DNA of 64,000 nucleotides, taken from NCBI GenBank assembly GCA_038206235.1, contig JBBRBB010000005.1:62001-126000 (forward strand), read 5' to 3'. Shown one piece after another: positions 1 to 9,840 of this stretch. The translations under genes and the position numbers were made by a program. The stretch's first letter is position 1. Every line of letters begins with the position of its first letter. This DNA is from JBBRBB01 sp038206235 (GTDB taxonomy: Bacteria > Bacteroidota > Bacteroidia > Chitinophagales > Chitinophagaceae). The notes under the pieces are model-generated. The model was not told the origin of the DNA. It made no database searches and was given only the letters and a program-made list of their open reading frames with translations.

Positions 1-1044
1 AATATTATAAGAACGGTTTGTTGCCCAGTAGCCATCGCCCTGCATGTTGCCAACTTCTTTGCCGTTGAACCAGGTAATGTCCATGTCATCAATTGGGCCC
101 AGCTCAACTTTTAATTTCTTTCCTGCCCATGCTTCAGGTATGTTTATTTCTTTCCTGAACCATACAATGCCATCCAAATCAGGATAGCCTGCTGCTTCCC
201 ATTGGGTGGGCAGCGTCATTGTTTGCCATCCCGCATCATCAAAATTTTCATTCGCATATTCATTGTTGATATTTTTCATCGCTTTATTCCATGCATTCAA
301 CTTTCGTTCATCATTTGCCAGCAATTCTTTTACGTGTGGTTTAATGGAATCAAGTTTATTCAGGGCACTATCAAAGTCATTCAAACTTTTTAATGCGCTG
401 TTACTCGTCCACGCTTCTGCCGGTGTGCCGCCCCAGCTTGTGTGAACGAGACCAATAGGTACTTTTAGTTTTTGATACAACTGCTTTCCGAAAAAATAAG
501 CAGTAGCGCTAAAGCCCGCAACCGTTTCAGGAGTGCAGGATGACCATGAGCCTGTGCAATCTTTCTTTGGTGTGAGTGCAATATTTCTTTTCACTGTAAA
601 TAATCTTACGTTAGAATGTTGTGCGTTTTTAATTTCCTCTGCTGAATTTAAAATCGGTCCATCCTCCCATCCATGCACAGGCATTTCCATATTAGATTGA
701 CCTGAACAAATCCATACTTCACCAATCATCACACCATGCAAAACAATTGTATTCTTTCCCTGTATGGTTACTGTATAAGGACCACCCGCTTTGGGTGTTT
801 TTATTTTAATCATCCATTTGCCATCGCTGTTTGCAGATGTTGAGACCGGCACAGAATTCATCCAGCTTCCCTTCACTGATATTTTTTCACCCCGTGAAGC
901 CCAACCCCAAATTGGGGTGTTTGATCGTTGCTGCAGCACCATGCTGTCTGAAATGATAGAAGGAAGTTTCACTTGTGCGGAAACACAAAAAGAAGTAATG
1001 CAGAATAAGAATATAACGATTATGAATTTTGTCATTTGTTTCAT
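1..1044 (-). CDS. sialate O-acetylesterase-like SGNH esterase (3' end outside window)
   Basis: Translated on the reverse strand from the ATG at 1042-1044, the frame stays open to the window edge (348 codons). It starts with a secretion signal ending in FCVSAQ and continues with the family-typical KLPSIISDSMVLQQ. The nucleophile block GEVWICSGQSNMEM is present, with serine in GQSNM, and so is the HTSWGGTPAEAW block. A jelly-roll insert with WFRKEIN and the DMDITWFNGKEVG stretch follows. These proteins remove acetyl groups from sialic acids or other acetylated glycans in the periplasm or at the cell surface. The gene lies downstream of a CBM/beta-propeller protein and an esterase on the same strand, suggesting a glycan-degradation cluster. 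A second ATG lies three codons in. The C-terminus, with the Asp-His pair, is not visible. Confidence 0.88.
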   Translation of the reverse strand, partial: MKQMTKFIIVIFLFCITSFCVSAQVKLPSIISDSMVLQQRSNTPIWGWASRGEKISVKGSWMNSVPVSTSANSDGKWMIKIKTPKAGGPYTVTIQGKNTIVLHGVMIGEVWICSGQSNMEMPVHGWEDGPILNSAEEIKNAQHSNVRLFTVKRNIALTPKKDCTGSWSSCTPETVAGFSATAYFFGKQLYQKLKVPIGLVHTSWGGTPAEAWTSNSALKSLNDFDSALNKLDSIKPHVKELLANDERKLNAWNKAMKNINNEYANENFDDAGWQTMTLPTQWEAAGYPDLDGIVWFRKEINIPEAWAGKKLKVELGPIDDMDITWFNGKEVGNMQGDGYWATNRSYNI

Positions 1045-1087
1045 ATTCTGGTTGATGGTTTTAAATTATTCATTATTCAGATTTTAT

Positions 1088-3139
1088 TTAGTGAGCAAAC
1101 ATCTTTGTCCTGGCTATAACTTCAGTTGCATTATTTTCTTTATTGGTGTTTGTAAATGGAGACAACTCCAAAAGATTCGTCTTTACATAATAAGGTATGT
1201 AACTTCCTTTATCTGACAATTGCTGAGGAACATAACCGCCGAACGGATACACAGAATAAGAAAGCGTATAAATTCCGTCTTTGCCAGAGCCTTTATCTAT
1301 ATGACCTTCATAAGCAAGTACACCCTCTTCAACAGGAATATTATAAAGGACTGTTTTATTAATCCATGGCCCCACCGGTGAAGTTGCAAACCATACGGCA
1401 ATTTCAGAAGATAAATTTGGAACACCTGACATTGCATAATTGTTCGGTTCGAGCTTAACGACTGAAGCACCTTCAACGCCTGCAATTATTCTTTTTGCCT
1501 GGATATAATCAGTGCTCCATGAATTGTTGTTAGTATAAAATTCCCATTGAGTGGTTGCTGAACTTAGCGAGCCAACAGGAACCCTTGCTACCTGTGTATA
1601 GTTTTCAAAAGTTCCAACCCGCTCACTAATGTAAATGTAATTGTAAGCGCCATCCTGAAAAATGGTGTTGGGTGAATTGGGTCCATGATAAGATGTTTTT
1701 ACTTGTCCTTCAACTGTTAAGCTTGGCAATGAAAGCGTACCCGCATAAGTATTGTTTTGATAATTTCCGTCGCCAATCTCAATCAGCAATACTTTCAATT
1801 TATTGTTCTCCACAACTCCGCCGCTGTTCCAGAATATATTGCCATTGCCCGGACTAAAAAGTGATTGCGGATTTGATTGTGTGCCTTTATATATTGATGT
1901 GTAATGGTCATTCACTTCATGCACAATGAGATTGTTTATTATCGGAGCCGAACCTATGATGTTTGAATGTGCATCAGGAAAGCCCATAAATGAATCACTG
2001 AAAATCCATGCAACACTGCTGTCTGGAAGCAACACTGAATTATCATTATCGCCCGAAAGCCATCCATACCCTCTTTGATTATATTGCCAGTTATACTGCG
2101 TTCTTACATCAACATTTTTATCATTCAGTGCAATAACTTCAACATCATCCAAATAATAAGTTGTATTGCTATTAAATCTAAACTCTAATGAAACAAGACT
2201 TGCAGTTACTTTAAAAGCATACTGGTACATTTGCCAGCCTGTTTTTTGAGTGGTATCAAAGCGGTCATAGATTTTAAAGCTACACATATTATCGCCTGCA
2301 GTCGTTTTTAAATTTACATTCAGCAGGGCGTTACGCAAATCTGCAATTGCTCAAAAGCGCAAAAGGTAAATACTATTGGGTGCAGGCGTTGCAGTGTGAA
2401 TCAGCTTTACAGAATTATCATTGCTTTTATTTGTTACTGTTATTTTCAGAGCTTTTTTTCCTGAATGGTGTTCGCTTGTTACAGCAGTAAAGGTGGCAGC
2501 GCTTCCACTATCTGTTGCGGTTGTCCAGTTGATAAGATTATTCTCAAAGCTTCCGTTAGAAATATATACAGGCTTTGCAGTAAAAACATTGCCGGTAGTT
2601 AATGATGGAGGTGGAGAAGCAGCATCTCCGCTTGCTGCTTTGAAAAAATATTTAGTTAGTGGCTGAATATATTGAGTAGGTTTTATGCACCACTCATATT
2701 CCCGGCTTGTATTAGTAACTATGCTGTCATTCGATGCGCTTTGATTGGTTATTACATTGCCCGCAATAAAAGTGTATTGCGTACCAGTAAGCTGGTGAGT
2801 AGTTGGTTGATTATTGGTGATAAAATTATTATCCCCTGCAAAAATAAATGCATTCAACGGCGTTTTATCTGAAAGTGAATACCATGGACCGTTAACAGAA
2901 GTGGAGTATTGCAAACCGTGGTCAAATGGTTTATCGTTACTCAAAGAATTATATACTTCCATTCGCAATCGAAAAGTATTGTAATCATTAATTGTAATGG
3001 GCGAATCCTGCGCAGCTTTCCATGCAGCCGAAGTTTCCGAACCGTCGTTGTTGCGCCAACGCCAATGGCTTTGAGTGAGGTTGGCAAAAGCACCTGAACA
3101 AATTGTTGCTAATAAAAGTGAGAGTAAAGTTTTTTTCAT
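1088..3139 (-). pseudogene. secreted CBM + DUF5005-like beta-propeller protein, interrupted by in-frame TGA
   Basis: Two open stretches (2351-3139 and 1088-2338) lie in the same reading frame, separated only by a TGA at 2351-2353. Read through, they give one protein of about 683 residues. The order is a signal peptide (MKKTLLSLLLATICSGAFA), a beta-rich N-terminal region, and a CBM4/9-like jelly roll running from ISNGSFENNLINW to TTYYLDDVEVI. The C-terminal half contains GYGWLSGDNDNSVLLP and WIFSDSFMG, which recall the DUF5005/DUF4185 propeller families. The stop falls inside the CBM at YLLRF-stop-AIADL, where the fold normally has tryptophan, so TGG to TGA is the simplest event. As written, the product would be a secreted 262-residue fragment. 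The neighbours are an esterase upstream and a sialate O-acetylesterase downstream on the same strand. The propeller assignment is from memory of motif style and is only moderately sure. Confidence 0.75.
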
Positions 3140-3181
3140 GAGAAATAAATGTTATTAGTTTTAATTTCGACCTCACCCCAA

Positions 3182-3226
3182 CCCCTCTCCCCGTCCGTAC
3201 CGGCACGGGCGGGCAAAGGAGAGGGG
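3182..3226. repeat. GC-rich intergenic palindromic repeat
   Basis: CCCCTCTCC (3182-3190) pairs with GGAGAGGGG (3218-3226), and an inner CCCGT/ACGGG pair sits between them. It is strikingly GC-rich against the surrounding sequence and lies between two minus-strand genes. It looks like a dispersed palindromic repeat. Either transcript would form a hairpin, but there is no T-run for a terminator. Confidence 0.55.
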
Positions 3227-3264
3227 CAGGAACCAGAACCGGAACCAGAGCCTTATTACTTAGT

Positions 3265-4089
3265 TCATTGTTTATTTCTATCAAAATATTTATGCATGAA
3301 TAACAATTGGTAACTTATTGCATTGCTCCAGTATTCCCACGTGTGCCCGCCGGGGCGGGAAATAAAATCATGAGGAATATTATTATAAAGCAACTTCTCA
3401 TGCAACGCAATATTTACTTTATAAAAAAAATCATCTGTGCCGCAATCAATGATTAATGCAAGAGAATCGGGAGTTAATAAATGAGTGAGATTGATAACGG
3501 TATTTTTATTCCATATATCCGGAAATTGAGCATAGGTTCCTAAATGTTTTGCAATGTCCCAGTCCAATGGAAAGGGACGAATATCAACGCCGCCACTCAT
3601 GCTGCCTGCTGCACCAAAAACATCCTGGTGCCTGAATGCAAGATATAAAGCCCCATGACCACCCATGCTTAAACCTGTAATGGCTCTGCCTTTGCGGCTG
3701 GTAATGGTTTTGTAATGTGTATCAATCCAACTGACAAGTTCTTTTGAAATGTAGGTTTCATACTTCCATGAAGAATCAACAGGGCTATCAAAATACCAGC
3801 TTGAAAAATTTCCATCGGGGCACACAATCATCAAATCAAATTCATCTGCATAGCTTGTTATGGAAGCAGCTCTTGAAATCCAGTCTACATAATTGCCGCT
3901 GTAGCCATGCAGAAGATATACAACAGGAAAAGAAATTTTGGTTGTATAATCATTTGGTTTTATTACAACTGCTTTTATATTTTTTTTCATGGAAGGGCTG
4001 TAGGTAATAGCAGTATCAACTGTGGCTGCATCTGCAAACTGAAAAACAATAAATAGGAGTGTAAAAATTATGAAAAACTTTTTTTTCAT
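3265..4089 (-). CDS. secreted alpha/beta-hydrolase esterase (feruloyl/acetyl-xylan esterase-like)
   Basis: A 274-residue protein with a signal peptide ending around FADA (residue 21). The alpha/beta-hydrolase core is clear: FPVVYLLHGYSGNYVDW gives the oxyanion-hole HG, the nucleophile elbow GLSMGG has Ser141, and an acid lies in LIIDCGTDD. The catalytic His is in RPGGHTWEYW near the end. This is the putative-esterase (esterase D/XynZ) family, which hydrolyses acyl or feruloyl esters, often on plant glycans. The TCCCGCCCCGGCGGG stretch encoding SRPGG is a GC-rich palindrome-like run within coding DNA. The gene is first of three minus-strand genes that look like one glycan-processing group. The substrate cannot be told from sequence. 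Confidence 0.87.
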   Translation of the reverse strand: MKKKFFIIFTLLFIVFQFADAATVDTAITYSPSMKKNIKAVVIKPNDYTTKISFPVVYLLHGYSGNYVDWISRAASITSYADEFDLMIVCPDGNFSSWYFDSPVDSSWKYETYISKELVSWIDTHYKTITSRKGRAITGLSMGGHGALYLAFRHQDVFGAAGSMSGGVDIRPFPLDWDIAKHLGTYAQFPDIWNKNTVINLTHLLTPDSLALIIDCGTDDFFYKVNIALHEKLLYNNIPHDFISRPGGHTWEYWSNAISYQLLFMHKYFDRNKQ

Positions 4090-4233
4090 TTATTTAATTT
4101 TATAAAACGACTTACCTGTTTCCATTCTTCATTGAAGCACCTTTAAGTTTAGCAGCAGCACAATTTAAAATTAATAAATAGTAAGCAGGTAATAATTCTG
4201 CCACATGCATTACAGATATTAAAGATGAAGAAA

Positions 4234-4266
4234 TAAAAAAGCCGGTCAAAATATTTTAACCGGCTT
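4234..4266 (-). terminator. Rho-independent terminator
   Basis: AAGCCGGT (4239-4246) pairs with ACCGGCTT (4259-4266). On the minus strand the stem is followed by a run of six T. It lies about 30 bases past the stop of the lysine-rich gene at 4295-4816. Confidence 0.85.
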
Positions 4267-4294
4267 ACATTTTATAAAATATGCTTATAACTTA

Positions 4295-4816
4295 TTATTG
4301 CTGATTCGTTGAGTCCTTCTTTACCTGCTGCTTTTGATTATTCAATGTTTTTTTGTCGTTTATATAATGTTTTTTATCGCTCTTATATTTTTTTTCCATT
4401 GCGGCTCTTTCCGCAGGACTCACATTTTTATCTGCAGTGGCTGCATTAAATTTTCTATGTTGCCTTTTAGATGCAGCTAAATCTTTTCTGTATTCTTTTT
4501 TATCTGTGTTGTACTTTTTTAAGGCCTTTTTATCTTTTAAATCCTGCGTAGCGGGTAATTCTTTTTTTGCTAAAGCATAATTTTTATTATAATCCTTTGT
4601 AGCGTTATTGTAATCACCGTTAAGAGACTTTTTTTCTGCCTGGTTTACTGCCGTTGATTTTTTAACCGAATCTTTTGAGGTTGTTACAAACTCCTTTTTT
4701 TGATCTCTTATTGTGTTCGATTTATCTGACTCCTTGCTTATGGTATCAGTTTGAGCGGAAGCGATTGTAAAGCTCATTACTATGGCAAATCCTAAAAGAA
4801 AAAATGTCTTTTTCAT
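4295..4816 (-). CDS. exported lysine-rich helical protein of unknown function
   Basis: The start is placed at the ATG at 4814-4816 because it opens directly into a signal peptide (MKKTFFLLGFAIVMSFTIASAQ). A longer in-frame reading to 4918 adds an unlikely 34-residue leader. The mature part, about 150 residues, is dominated by Lys, Asp, Asn and Ala. It has long predicted helices (KKSLNGDYNNATKDYNKNY, KKYKSDKKHYINDKK) and no cysteines, so it is probably a periplasmic coiled-coil. I recognise no enzymatic motif. It stands alone, followed by a strong terminator. Confidence 0.7.
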   Translation of the reverse strand: MKKTFFLLGFAIVMSFTIASAQTDTISKESDKSNTIRDQKKEFVTTSKDSVKKSTAVNQAEKKSLNGDYNNATKDYNKNYALAKKELPATQDLKDKKALKKYNTDKKEYRKDLAASKRQHRKFNAATADKNVSPAERAAMEKKYKSDKKHYINDKKTLNNQKQQVKKDSTNQQ

Positions 4817-5104
4817 GTTTTTTTGATTTTGGTTTTTTTGTATTGTGATAAAACTCCGGTAATAGACTTTATTGAAAACAAATAGTTTAAAAGTCTTCAA
4901 CTCTTTCGTTAAATTCAATAACTATACCAGAGAAAACAAAATTGTTCACAATGTTTTTAAAGTGGCTCGAAGAAGATGTAAACTTTTATTAAGAGAAAAT
5001 GCGAAGCAAAAAACTGAAACCGTTTTTTATATATTGGCAGGAATGCAGCAGCGATATTTTAATTTTCATTAGCCAGATTATTTCATTTTAAAATACAGAG
5101 CCTG

Positions 5105-5479
5105 TTACTGTATCACCACACTTGCCTTCATAGATGAATGAATGTTGCAATGATAAGGAATTGAATCAGGGCTATTAAAAGTTTTACGGAAAGATGCACC
5201 CGGCGCCATGTTTCCGCTATCAAAGCTTCCATCATCTGCCGTAACTGTGTGAGTAGCTGCATCATTATTAGTCCATTTAACTGTAGTGCCAGTAGAAACA
5301 GTAAGAGTAGATACTGAAAAAGCAAAATTTTTGATTGAAACCGGAGTGGTATTAGAATAACCATTACTTCCGCCATTATAACTTTTTGAGCATGCAAAAA
5401 TCATAAGAGCCGCAACAGAAAGTGGTAAGAAGATTGCATTTGAAATTTTTTTTATGGAATGTTTATTTAGAGTAAACAT
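5105..5479 (-). CDS. cupredoxin-domain lipoprotein (plastocyanin-like)
   Basis: A 124-residue lipoprotein with the lipobox cysteine at residue 30 (LMIFAC). One cupredoxin domain follows, with VSIKNFAFSVSTLTVSTGTTVKWTNND leading to the first copper ligand, His77 (THTV). The C-terminal loop HCNIHSSM supplies Cys111, His114 and Met117. All four type 1 copper ligands are present, so it is expected to bind copper and shuttle electrons or store copper outside the inner membrane. No redox partner gene is adjacent. Confidence 0.9.
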   Translation of the reverse strand: MFTLNKHSIKKISNAIFLPLSVAALMIFACSKSYNGGSNGYSNTTPVSIKNFAFSVSTLTVSTGTTVKWTNNDAATHTVTADDGSFDSGNMAPGASFRKTFNSPDSIPYHCNIHSSMKASVVIQ

Positions 5480-5544
5480 GAATGAGAAATGAGAAGATGC
5501 AAACCCTCTGTTAAAACATTTATTTAAGAACCGGTGAGAATTCC

Positions 5545-6963
5545 TTATTGCAATTTAGCCAGCCATAACGATGCGTTCATAAACAGAGAAGCATGACTGT
5601 ATAAAGACCAGCTTACATACAAATTATTTCCTGAAGCACCTGTACCATCATCCAGAGGTGAACTATCGGCAACAACAAAAACACGCCCCAAGCCATAGGC
5701 AGAAGAAGCGCTCATAATATGTGTAGTGTTTTGTGTGTAACCATTCTGCCATATTAATCCCTGTACCGAAGCATTTGCGGAAGGCTGCGTTGTAATTGTT
5801 GCTCCATTATTAAACTCGAGCCGTGTTACACTGCCCTGCGAACCATTGAGAATAGTATTATTGATGCTGTTGGTTAATACATTTGAACTTACTTCTGAAA
5901 TGTTGGTGAGATCTATACTGAAACCGAAAGGATTGGTTTTAATAGTGTTGTTTGTCATCAGGTCGTTCCAAATATCGGGAGAATCCCATCCATCAAAGTT
6001 GCGGTCTGATTGTGTATGGTCTGATACCATAAATAAACCACCGCCACTACTCACGAAATTAAGGATTGCTGTTTTTTCTGAAGAAGTAAAAACAATATTA
6101 GGCTCATCAACAACAAACACATCATAGTTTGAAAGGTCTTGTGCATTCGATGTATTACCGTAGGTTATCGCAGTACCCGAAGCCAATGTTTCAATTTCTT
6201 CACCAGCTTTTACCAAAGCAATTCCCCAACTTGATAAAGCGCCTGTCCAGTATGTTTCTGAAGTGGAAGAAATAATATTCGATTGTGCAGATGTGGGAAA
6301 TCGTTGCGGTGTGTTATTGTCTTCATCTATTACCCAATCTGCATTGCCTGCAGTTTCAGCTTTGGTAGCATCGAATAAAAATTTCTTTTGTGCTGTGTAA
6401 TCGGTTATAGTAAAATCATCAAAATTAATTTTATTACTGCCGCTATCAATTTTTCTGATTTGAAAACGAACGGGCACAGAAACATTCATGATAAAAGTCG
6501 CAGTTTGTAGAGTGGTTAAGCTCGTTGTAATAGTTGAGCCTGCCTGTATGTAAGTGGCGCCCTTATTTGTGCTGTACCACAATTGCCATGTTCCGTTTGC
6601 ATCAGTTCCATACTTTGCATGTTTTACGGTAACTGTGGATGCGCCGCCTGCATGATTAAATTTCATGGTAATTTTTCCGCTCTTGCGTATGCGTGCAGAC
6701 TGGCTTCCATTTTTTCTGTCAAGAGATGAATTCCCCAATAAAGCATTGTGGAAATCCCACACACCTGTAGATAGCGTAACAGTTCCATTTGCATAAGTTG
6801 TCTTAGTGCCTTGTTCAAAATCTTCAGTTGCAACAGCCGCAGTTCTTGCAGTGTTTCTATTTACTTCAATTTTGCTCTGAGTACCAACACTAAGATTTTC
6901 TTTTTTGCAGGAAAGAATTATTAACAAACAAAAAGAAACGCAAGCAATTTTTAGCGGATTCAT
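5545..6963 (-). CDS. large lipoprotein with jelly-roll and GATase/DUF4350-like domains
   Basis: A 472-residue lipoprotein (lipobox LIILSCKK). The first half (about residues 45-190) is a beta-jelly roll with FEQGTKTTYANGTVTLSTGVWDF and FDDFTITDY, the pattern seen in secreted Bacteroidota proteins that often bear nuclease domains. The second half has a Rossmann-like arrangement (FLFDATKAETAGNADWVIDED, YDVFVVDEPN, FVSSGGGLFMVSDH, GRVFVVADSSPLDDG) resembling ThuA/DUF4350-type glutamine-amidotransferase folds. I see no Cys-His-Glu triad, so that part may be binding rather than catalytic. The function is unknown. Confidence 0.72.
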   Translation of the reverse strand: MNPLKIACVSFCLLIILSCKKENLSVGTQSKIEVNRNTARTAAVATEDFEQGTKTTYANGTVTLSTGVWDFHNALLGNSSLDRKNGSQSARIRKSGKITMKFNHAGGASTVTVKHAKYGTDANGTWQLWYSTNKGATYIQAGSTITTSLTTLQTATFIMNVSVPVRFQIRKIDSGSNKINFDDFTITDYTAQKKFLFDATKAETAGNADWVIDEDNNTPQRFPTSAQSNIISSTSETYWTGALSSWGIALVKAGEEIETLASGTAITYGNTSNAQDLSNYDVFVVDEPNIVFTSSEKTAILNFVSSGGGLFMVSDHTQSDRNFDGWDSPDIWNDLMTNNTIKTNPFGFSIDLTNISEVSSNVLTNSINNTILNGSQGSVTRLEFNNGATITTQPSANASVQGLIWQNGYTQNTTHIMSASSAYGLGRVFVVADSSPLDDGTGASGNNLYVSWSLYSHASLFMNASLWLAKLQ

Positions 6964-7028
6964 ATAGCAAATTTATTCAATCTAAAAACTTAAAAGGTTA
7001 AATAATATGTTCCTTTAAAAAATCTTCT

Positions 7029-8342
7029 TTACTTCTTCCTGAAAAACAACCTCACAGGCACGCCGGTTAAACTGAACTTGTTGCGTAATTTGTTTTCAAG
7101 ATAATTTTTGTAGGGCTGCTTTATGTCATTGGGGAAGTTGCAGAAGAATGCAAACGAGGGTACGTGTGTGGGGAGTTGGGTTACATATTTCACCTTTACA
7201 GAATGCCCCCGCACAACCGGTGCATGGTGCACTTCAATGGCTTTTAGCATTACTTCGTTTAACTGGCTGGTAGGTATTTTACGTTGGCGGTTTGCATACA
7301 CCTGCAGCGCAGTTTCAATGGTTTTGAAAATTCTTGTTTTGTCTTTTGCAGAGATAAAGAGCACAGGCACATCGGTAAAGGGCGCAATCTTTTCTTTCAA
7401 CTGCGTTTCATAATCACGGGCTGTGTTGGTTTGCTTTTCAACTAAATCCCACTTGTTTACAAGAAGTACAATGCCCTTTCCTTTGCGTGCAGTAAGTGAG
7501 AAAAGACTTACATCCTGCGCAGTGATGCCTTTGGTTGCGTCGAGCATGATGAGACAAACATCGGCTTCGTCCATTGCTTTTATTGCACGAATGATAGAGT
7601 AAAATTCAAGGTCATCTTTTTCCTTATTCTTCTTGCGGATGCCGGCGGTATCAATAAGAATAAATTCTTTTTGAAAAAGCTTGTAGTGCGTGTGAATGGT
7701 ATCACGGGTGGTGCCGGGAATGTCGCTTACAATGGTTCGCTCTTCGCCAATCAATGCATTTAATAAAGATGATTTTCCAACATTGGGCTGACCGATGATG
7801 GCAAATTTTGGAAGCTGGTTTTCCTGTTCGGTATCTTCTGATTTTTGTTTTGGTATAAGGGCTGTGATGGCATCGAGCAGTTCGCCGCTTCCACTTCCGC
7901 TGATGCTGCTGATAAAAAAAATATTATCTAAACCCAAACTGTAAAATTCCGATGCAAGAATTTGGCGTTCGTTATTATCAACTTTATTTACTGTAAGAAA
8001 AACAGGCTTGGTGGTGCGGCGCAGAAGCTCGGTCATGCTTTCATCGAGAGCAGTAATGCCGGTTGTAACATCAGTCATGAAGATAAGCGCATCCGCTTCC
8101 TCAATTGCAATCTTTACCTGTTTGCGAATTTCGGTTTCAAAAACATCTGCGGTATCCGGAACAAAACCGCCGGTATCAATTACATTAAAAATTTTGCCAT
8201 TCCAGTCTGCAATTCCATAGTTGCGGTCTCTTGTTACCCCGCTTGTATCGTCTACAATTGCTTTGCGCTGTTCTAATAAGCGATTGAATAAAGTGCTCTT
8301 GCCTGTATTGGGGCGACCAACAATTGCGACTGTAAAACCCAT
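7029..8342 (-). CDS. der: ribosome-assembly GTPase Der (EngA)
   Basis: A 437-residue protein of full length with two tandem GTPase domains and a C-terminal KH-like domain, the arrangement unique to Der. Domain 1 has the P-loop GRPNTGKS, DTGG and NKVD. Domain 2 has GQPNVGKS near residue 183, then DIPGTTRDT, DTAG and NKWD. The C-terminus (RVYFF-like VPVRLFFRKK) is typical. Der acts in late 50S ribosomal subunit maturation. The stop lies 66 bases from the upstream-strand lipoprotein gene start at 6963, and a lipoprotein gene (8346-8975) lies just upstream. Confidence 0.98.
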   Translation of the reverse strand: MGFTVAIVGRPNTGKSTLFNRLLEQRKAIVDDTSGVTRDRNYGIADWNGKIFNVIDTGGFVPDTADVFETEIRKQVKIAIEEADALIFMTDVTTGITALDESMTELLRRTTKPVFLTVNKVDNNERQILASEFYSLGLDNIFFISSISGSGSGELLDAITALIPKQKSEDTEQENQLPKFAIIGQPNVGKSSLLNALIGEERTIVSDIPGTTRDTIHTHYKLFQKEFILIDTAGIRKKNKEKDDLEFYSIIRAIKAMDEADVCLIMLDATKGITAQDVSLFSLTARKGKGIVLLVNKWDLVEKQTNTARDYETQLKEKIAPFTDVPVLFISAKDKTRIFKTIETALQVYANRQRKIPTSQLNEVMLKAIEVHHAPVVRGHSVKVKYVTQLPTHVPSFAFFCNFPNDIKQPYKNYLENKLRNKFSLTGVPVRLFFRKK

Positions 8343-8345
8343 TTA

Positions 8346-8975
8346 TTAAAGTTGAATGCAGCCGAGAAGGCTATCTGTTAAGGTGTTGATAGCTTCTGTT
8401 TCACATATACGAAATAATTTTTCACCAATAAACGGAATTTGCCTCAGCGCCAAACAAACTGCGGTTGTGGCTGCAAAGGTTGTGGCCGCATCGGTTACAC
8501 AATTAATAATACCGGTTATAATTGGAAAATCAAAAGATGGCTTGAATGATTCGCTGTGACTGTTGATTACATTATTCCAGAGTGATGCAGATTGTTCATT
8601 AGTGAGATGATATTTCTTTTGGAAACTTTGAATGGAATTCACAAGCACTTCACGATTTGTAAGATAAATATCCTGTTTTATGGGCAATGTGTTCAATATC
8701 TTTTGCACTTCTGATTTTGTAAGATATTCTTTATTGGAAGGTGTGGCTGCTCTTGCACTCTCCGTATTTGCAGCTTGCAGCTTATTAAAATCAATTGAAC
8801 TGATGATGTTGTTTGTTGCGGCTACATAAGATGCGTATTCCGAAGAGTTGTAAAGTGTTTGAGATAAATTCTGATCAGAAGCAGAATTGTTTACAGACTT
8901 CATATCGGTTTTGCTGCAACTGTTGAACATTAAAAGTGAAAAGGAAATGAGTAGCGTGAACAGAATCTTTTTCAT
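8346..8975 (-). CDS. lipoprotein of unknown function
   Basis: The start is taken at 8975 (MKKILFTLLISFSLLMFNSC), which gives a lipobox cysteine at residue 20. Upstream in-frame codons to 9020 look like leader. The 209-residue product has a mainly helical middle (TKSEVQKILNTLPIKQ, FQKKYHLTNEQSASLW) and a small Ala/Cys-rich hydrophobic C-terminal region (NCVTDAATTFAATTAVCLALRQIPFIGEKLFRICE). I do not recognise the family. It ends 3 bases before der and may be co-transcribed with it. Confidence 0.7.
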   Translation of the reverse strand: MKKILFTLLISFSLLMFNSCSKTDMKSVNNSASDQNLSQTLYNSSEYASYVAATNNIISSIDFNKLQAANTESARAATPSNKEYLTKSEVQKILNTLPIKQDIYLTNREVLVNSIQSFQKKYHLTNEQSASLWNNVINSHSESFKPSFDFPIITGIINCVTDAATTFAATTAVCLALRQIPFIGEKLFRICETEAINTLTDSLLGCIQL

Positions 8976-9062
8976 AAGGCAAGTTTTAATTAATGAATAA
9001 TTATAATTTTCAAAAAACAAGATACAAATTTTTAACTCAAATTCTAAATTCTCTATTATTAC

Positions 9063-9812
9063 TTACAAATTGTTAGCATTGTAATAATTCAAAAATTCTA
9101 TTACATCTTTCTCTTTGCGAAGGTCAATTTTATTCTGATTTATCCAGTCATTGGCAGATGAGGAGTTTGGAATATAATGGAGCACAGTTTCTTTATTCAA
9201 TTTTTTGATTGCCTCTGTTTTTTGATTACTATGAATAAAGTAATTAATCTCAGTAGCAAAATAATATCTTTTTAAAGTTCCAAATAAAGAATCTGCCGAT
9301 GCCACAGAACGTTTATACAATTTAAGCAACTCGTGTTTTCCCGAATTTAATATTTGCAGATAAGTATCTGATTTTTGCTTTACCTGTAAATCTGGATAAT
9401 TACCAGTGTATGCAAAAACTGCATCCATTGTGCTGGTGTCATTGTTTTTAAAATATACTATCATCTTTACTAATCCTTTATCCGCCACTTTTTCCTCGCC
9501 GTTTTTATTTAAAAAATATACTTCGCCTGTAACGAGATTTAATTTTGATTTACAAAACCATTTTTCTTTAGCGCTATTACCATATAAGCTGGCCAGTTGC
9601 CAATCGCTGTTCCAGAAAGCGCTGCCTTTCACTTTATCGTAAGGTATTTCATTTGGCAGAGTGCTTCTGCCATATACTAATACTGGGGGGTTTTTACCCT
9701 TCCCTGCAGGATAAGTTTCTATAAACACCTGCGCTGATATGGAAGATGTGAAAGATAAAATTCCGGTACACAGGAATATTTTGCAAAATATTTTAAAAAT
9801 AGCCGGTTTCAT
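9063..9812 (-). CDS. exported protein of unknown function
   Basis: A 249-residue protein with an N-terminal signal (KIFLCTGILSFTSSISAQ). Beta-rich sequence containing VFIETYPAGKGKNPPVLVYG, GSAFWNSDWQ and GEVYFLNKNGEE is followed by an alpha-helical C-terminus ending in DVIEFLNYYNANNL. No catalytic motif is visible. It is a stand-alone gene between a lipoprotein and era. Confidence 0.65.
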   Translation of the reverse strand: MKPAIFKIFCKIFLCTGILSFTSSISAQVFIETYPAGKGKNPPVLVYGRSTLPNEIPYDKVKGSAFWNSDWQLASLYGNSAKEKWFCKSKLNLVTGEVYFLNKNGEEKVADKGLVKMIVYFKNNDTSTMDAVFAYTGNYPDLQVKQKSDTYLQILNSGKHELLKLYKRSVASADSLFGTLKRYYFATEINYFIHSNQKTEAIKKLNKETVLHYIPNSSSANDWINQNKIDLRKEKDVIEFLNYYNANNL

Positions 9813-9840
9813 ATTTCGAATCTTTGTACAAATTTATTTA

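Noticed and set aside
2351..2353. Reassignment of TGA to tryptophan or selenocysteine recoding
   Set aside because: TGA ends several intact genes here (for example hsdR and the FAD oxidoreductase), ruling out reassignment. The position aligns with tryptophan, not cysteine, and no SECIS-like hairpin directly follows.
2988..3284. 98-codon minus-strand frame
   Set aside because: It overlaps a signal-peptide-bearing gene in another frame and translates the GC-rich palindrome; composition is not protein-like.
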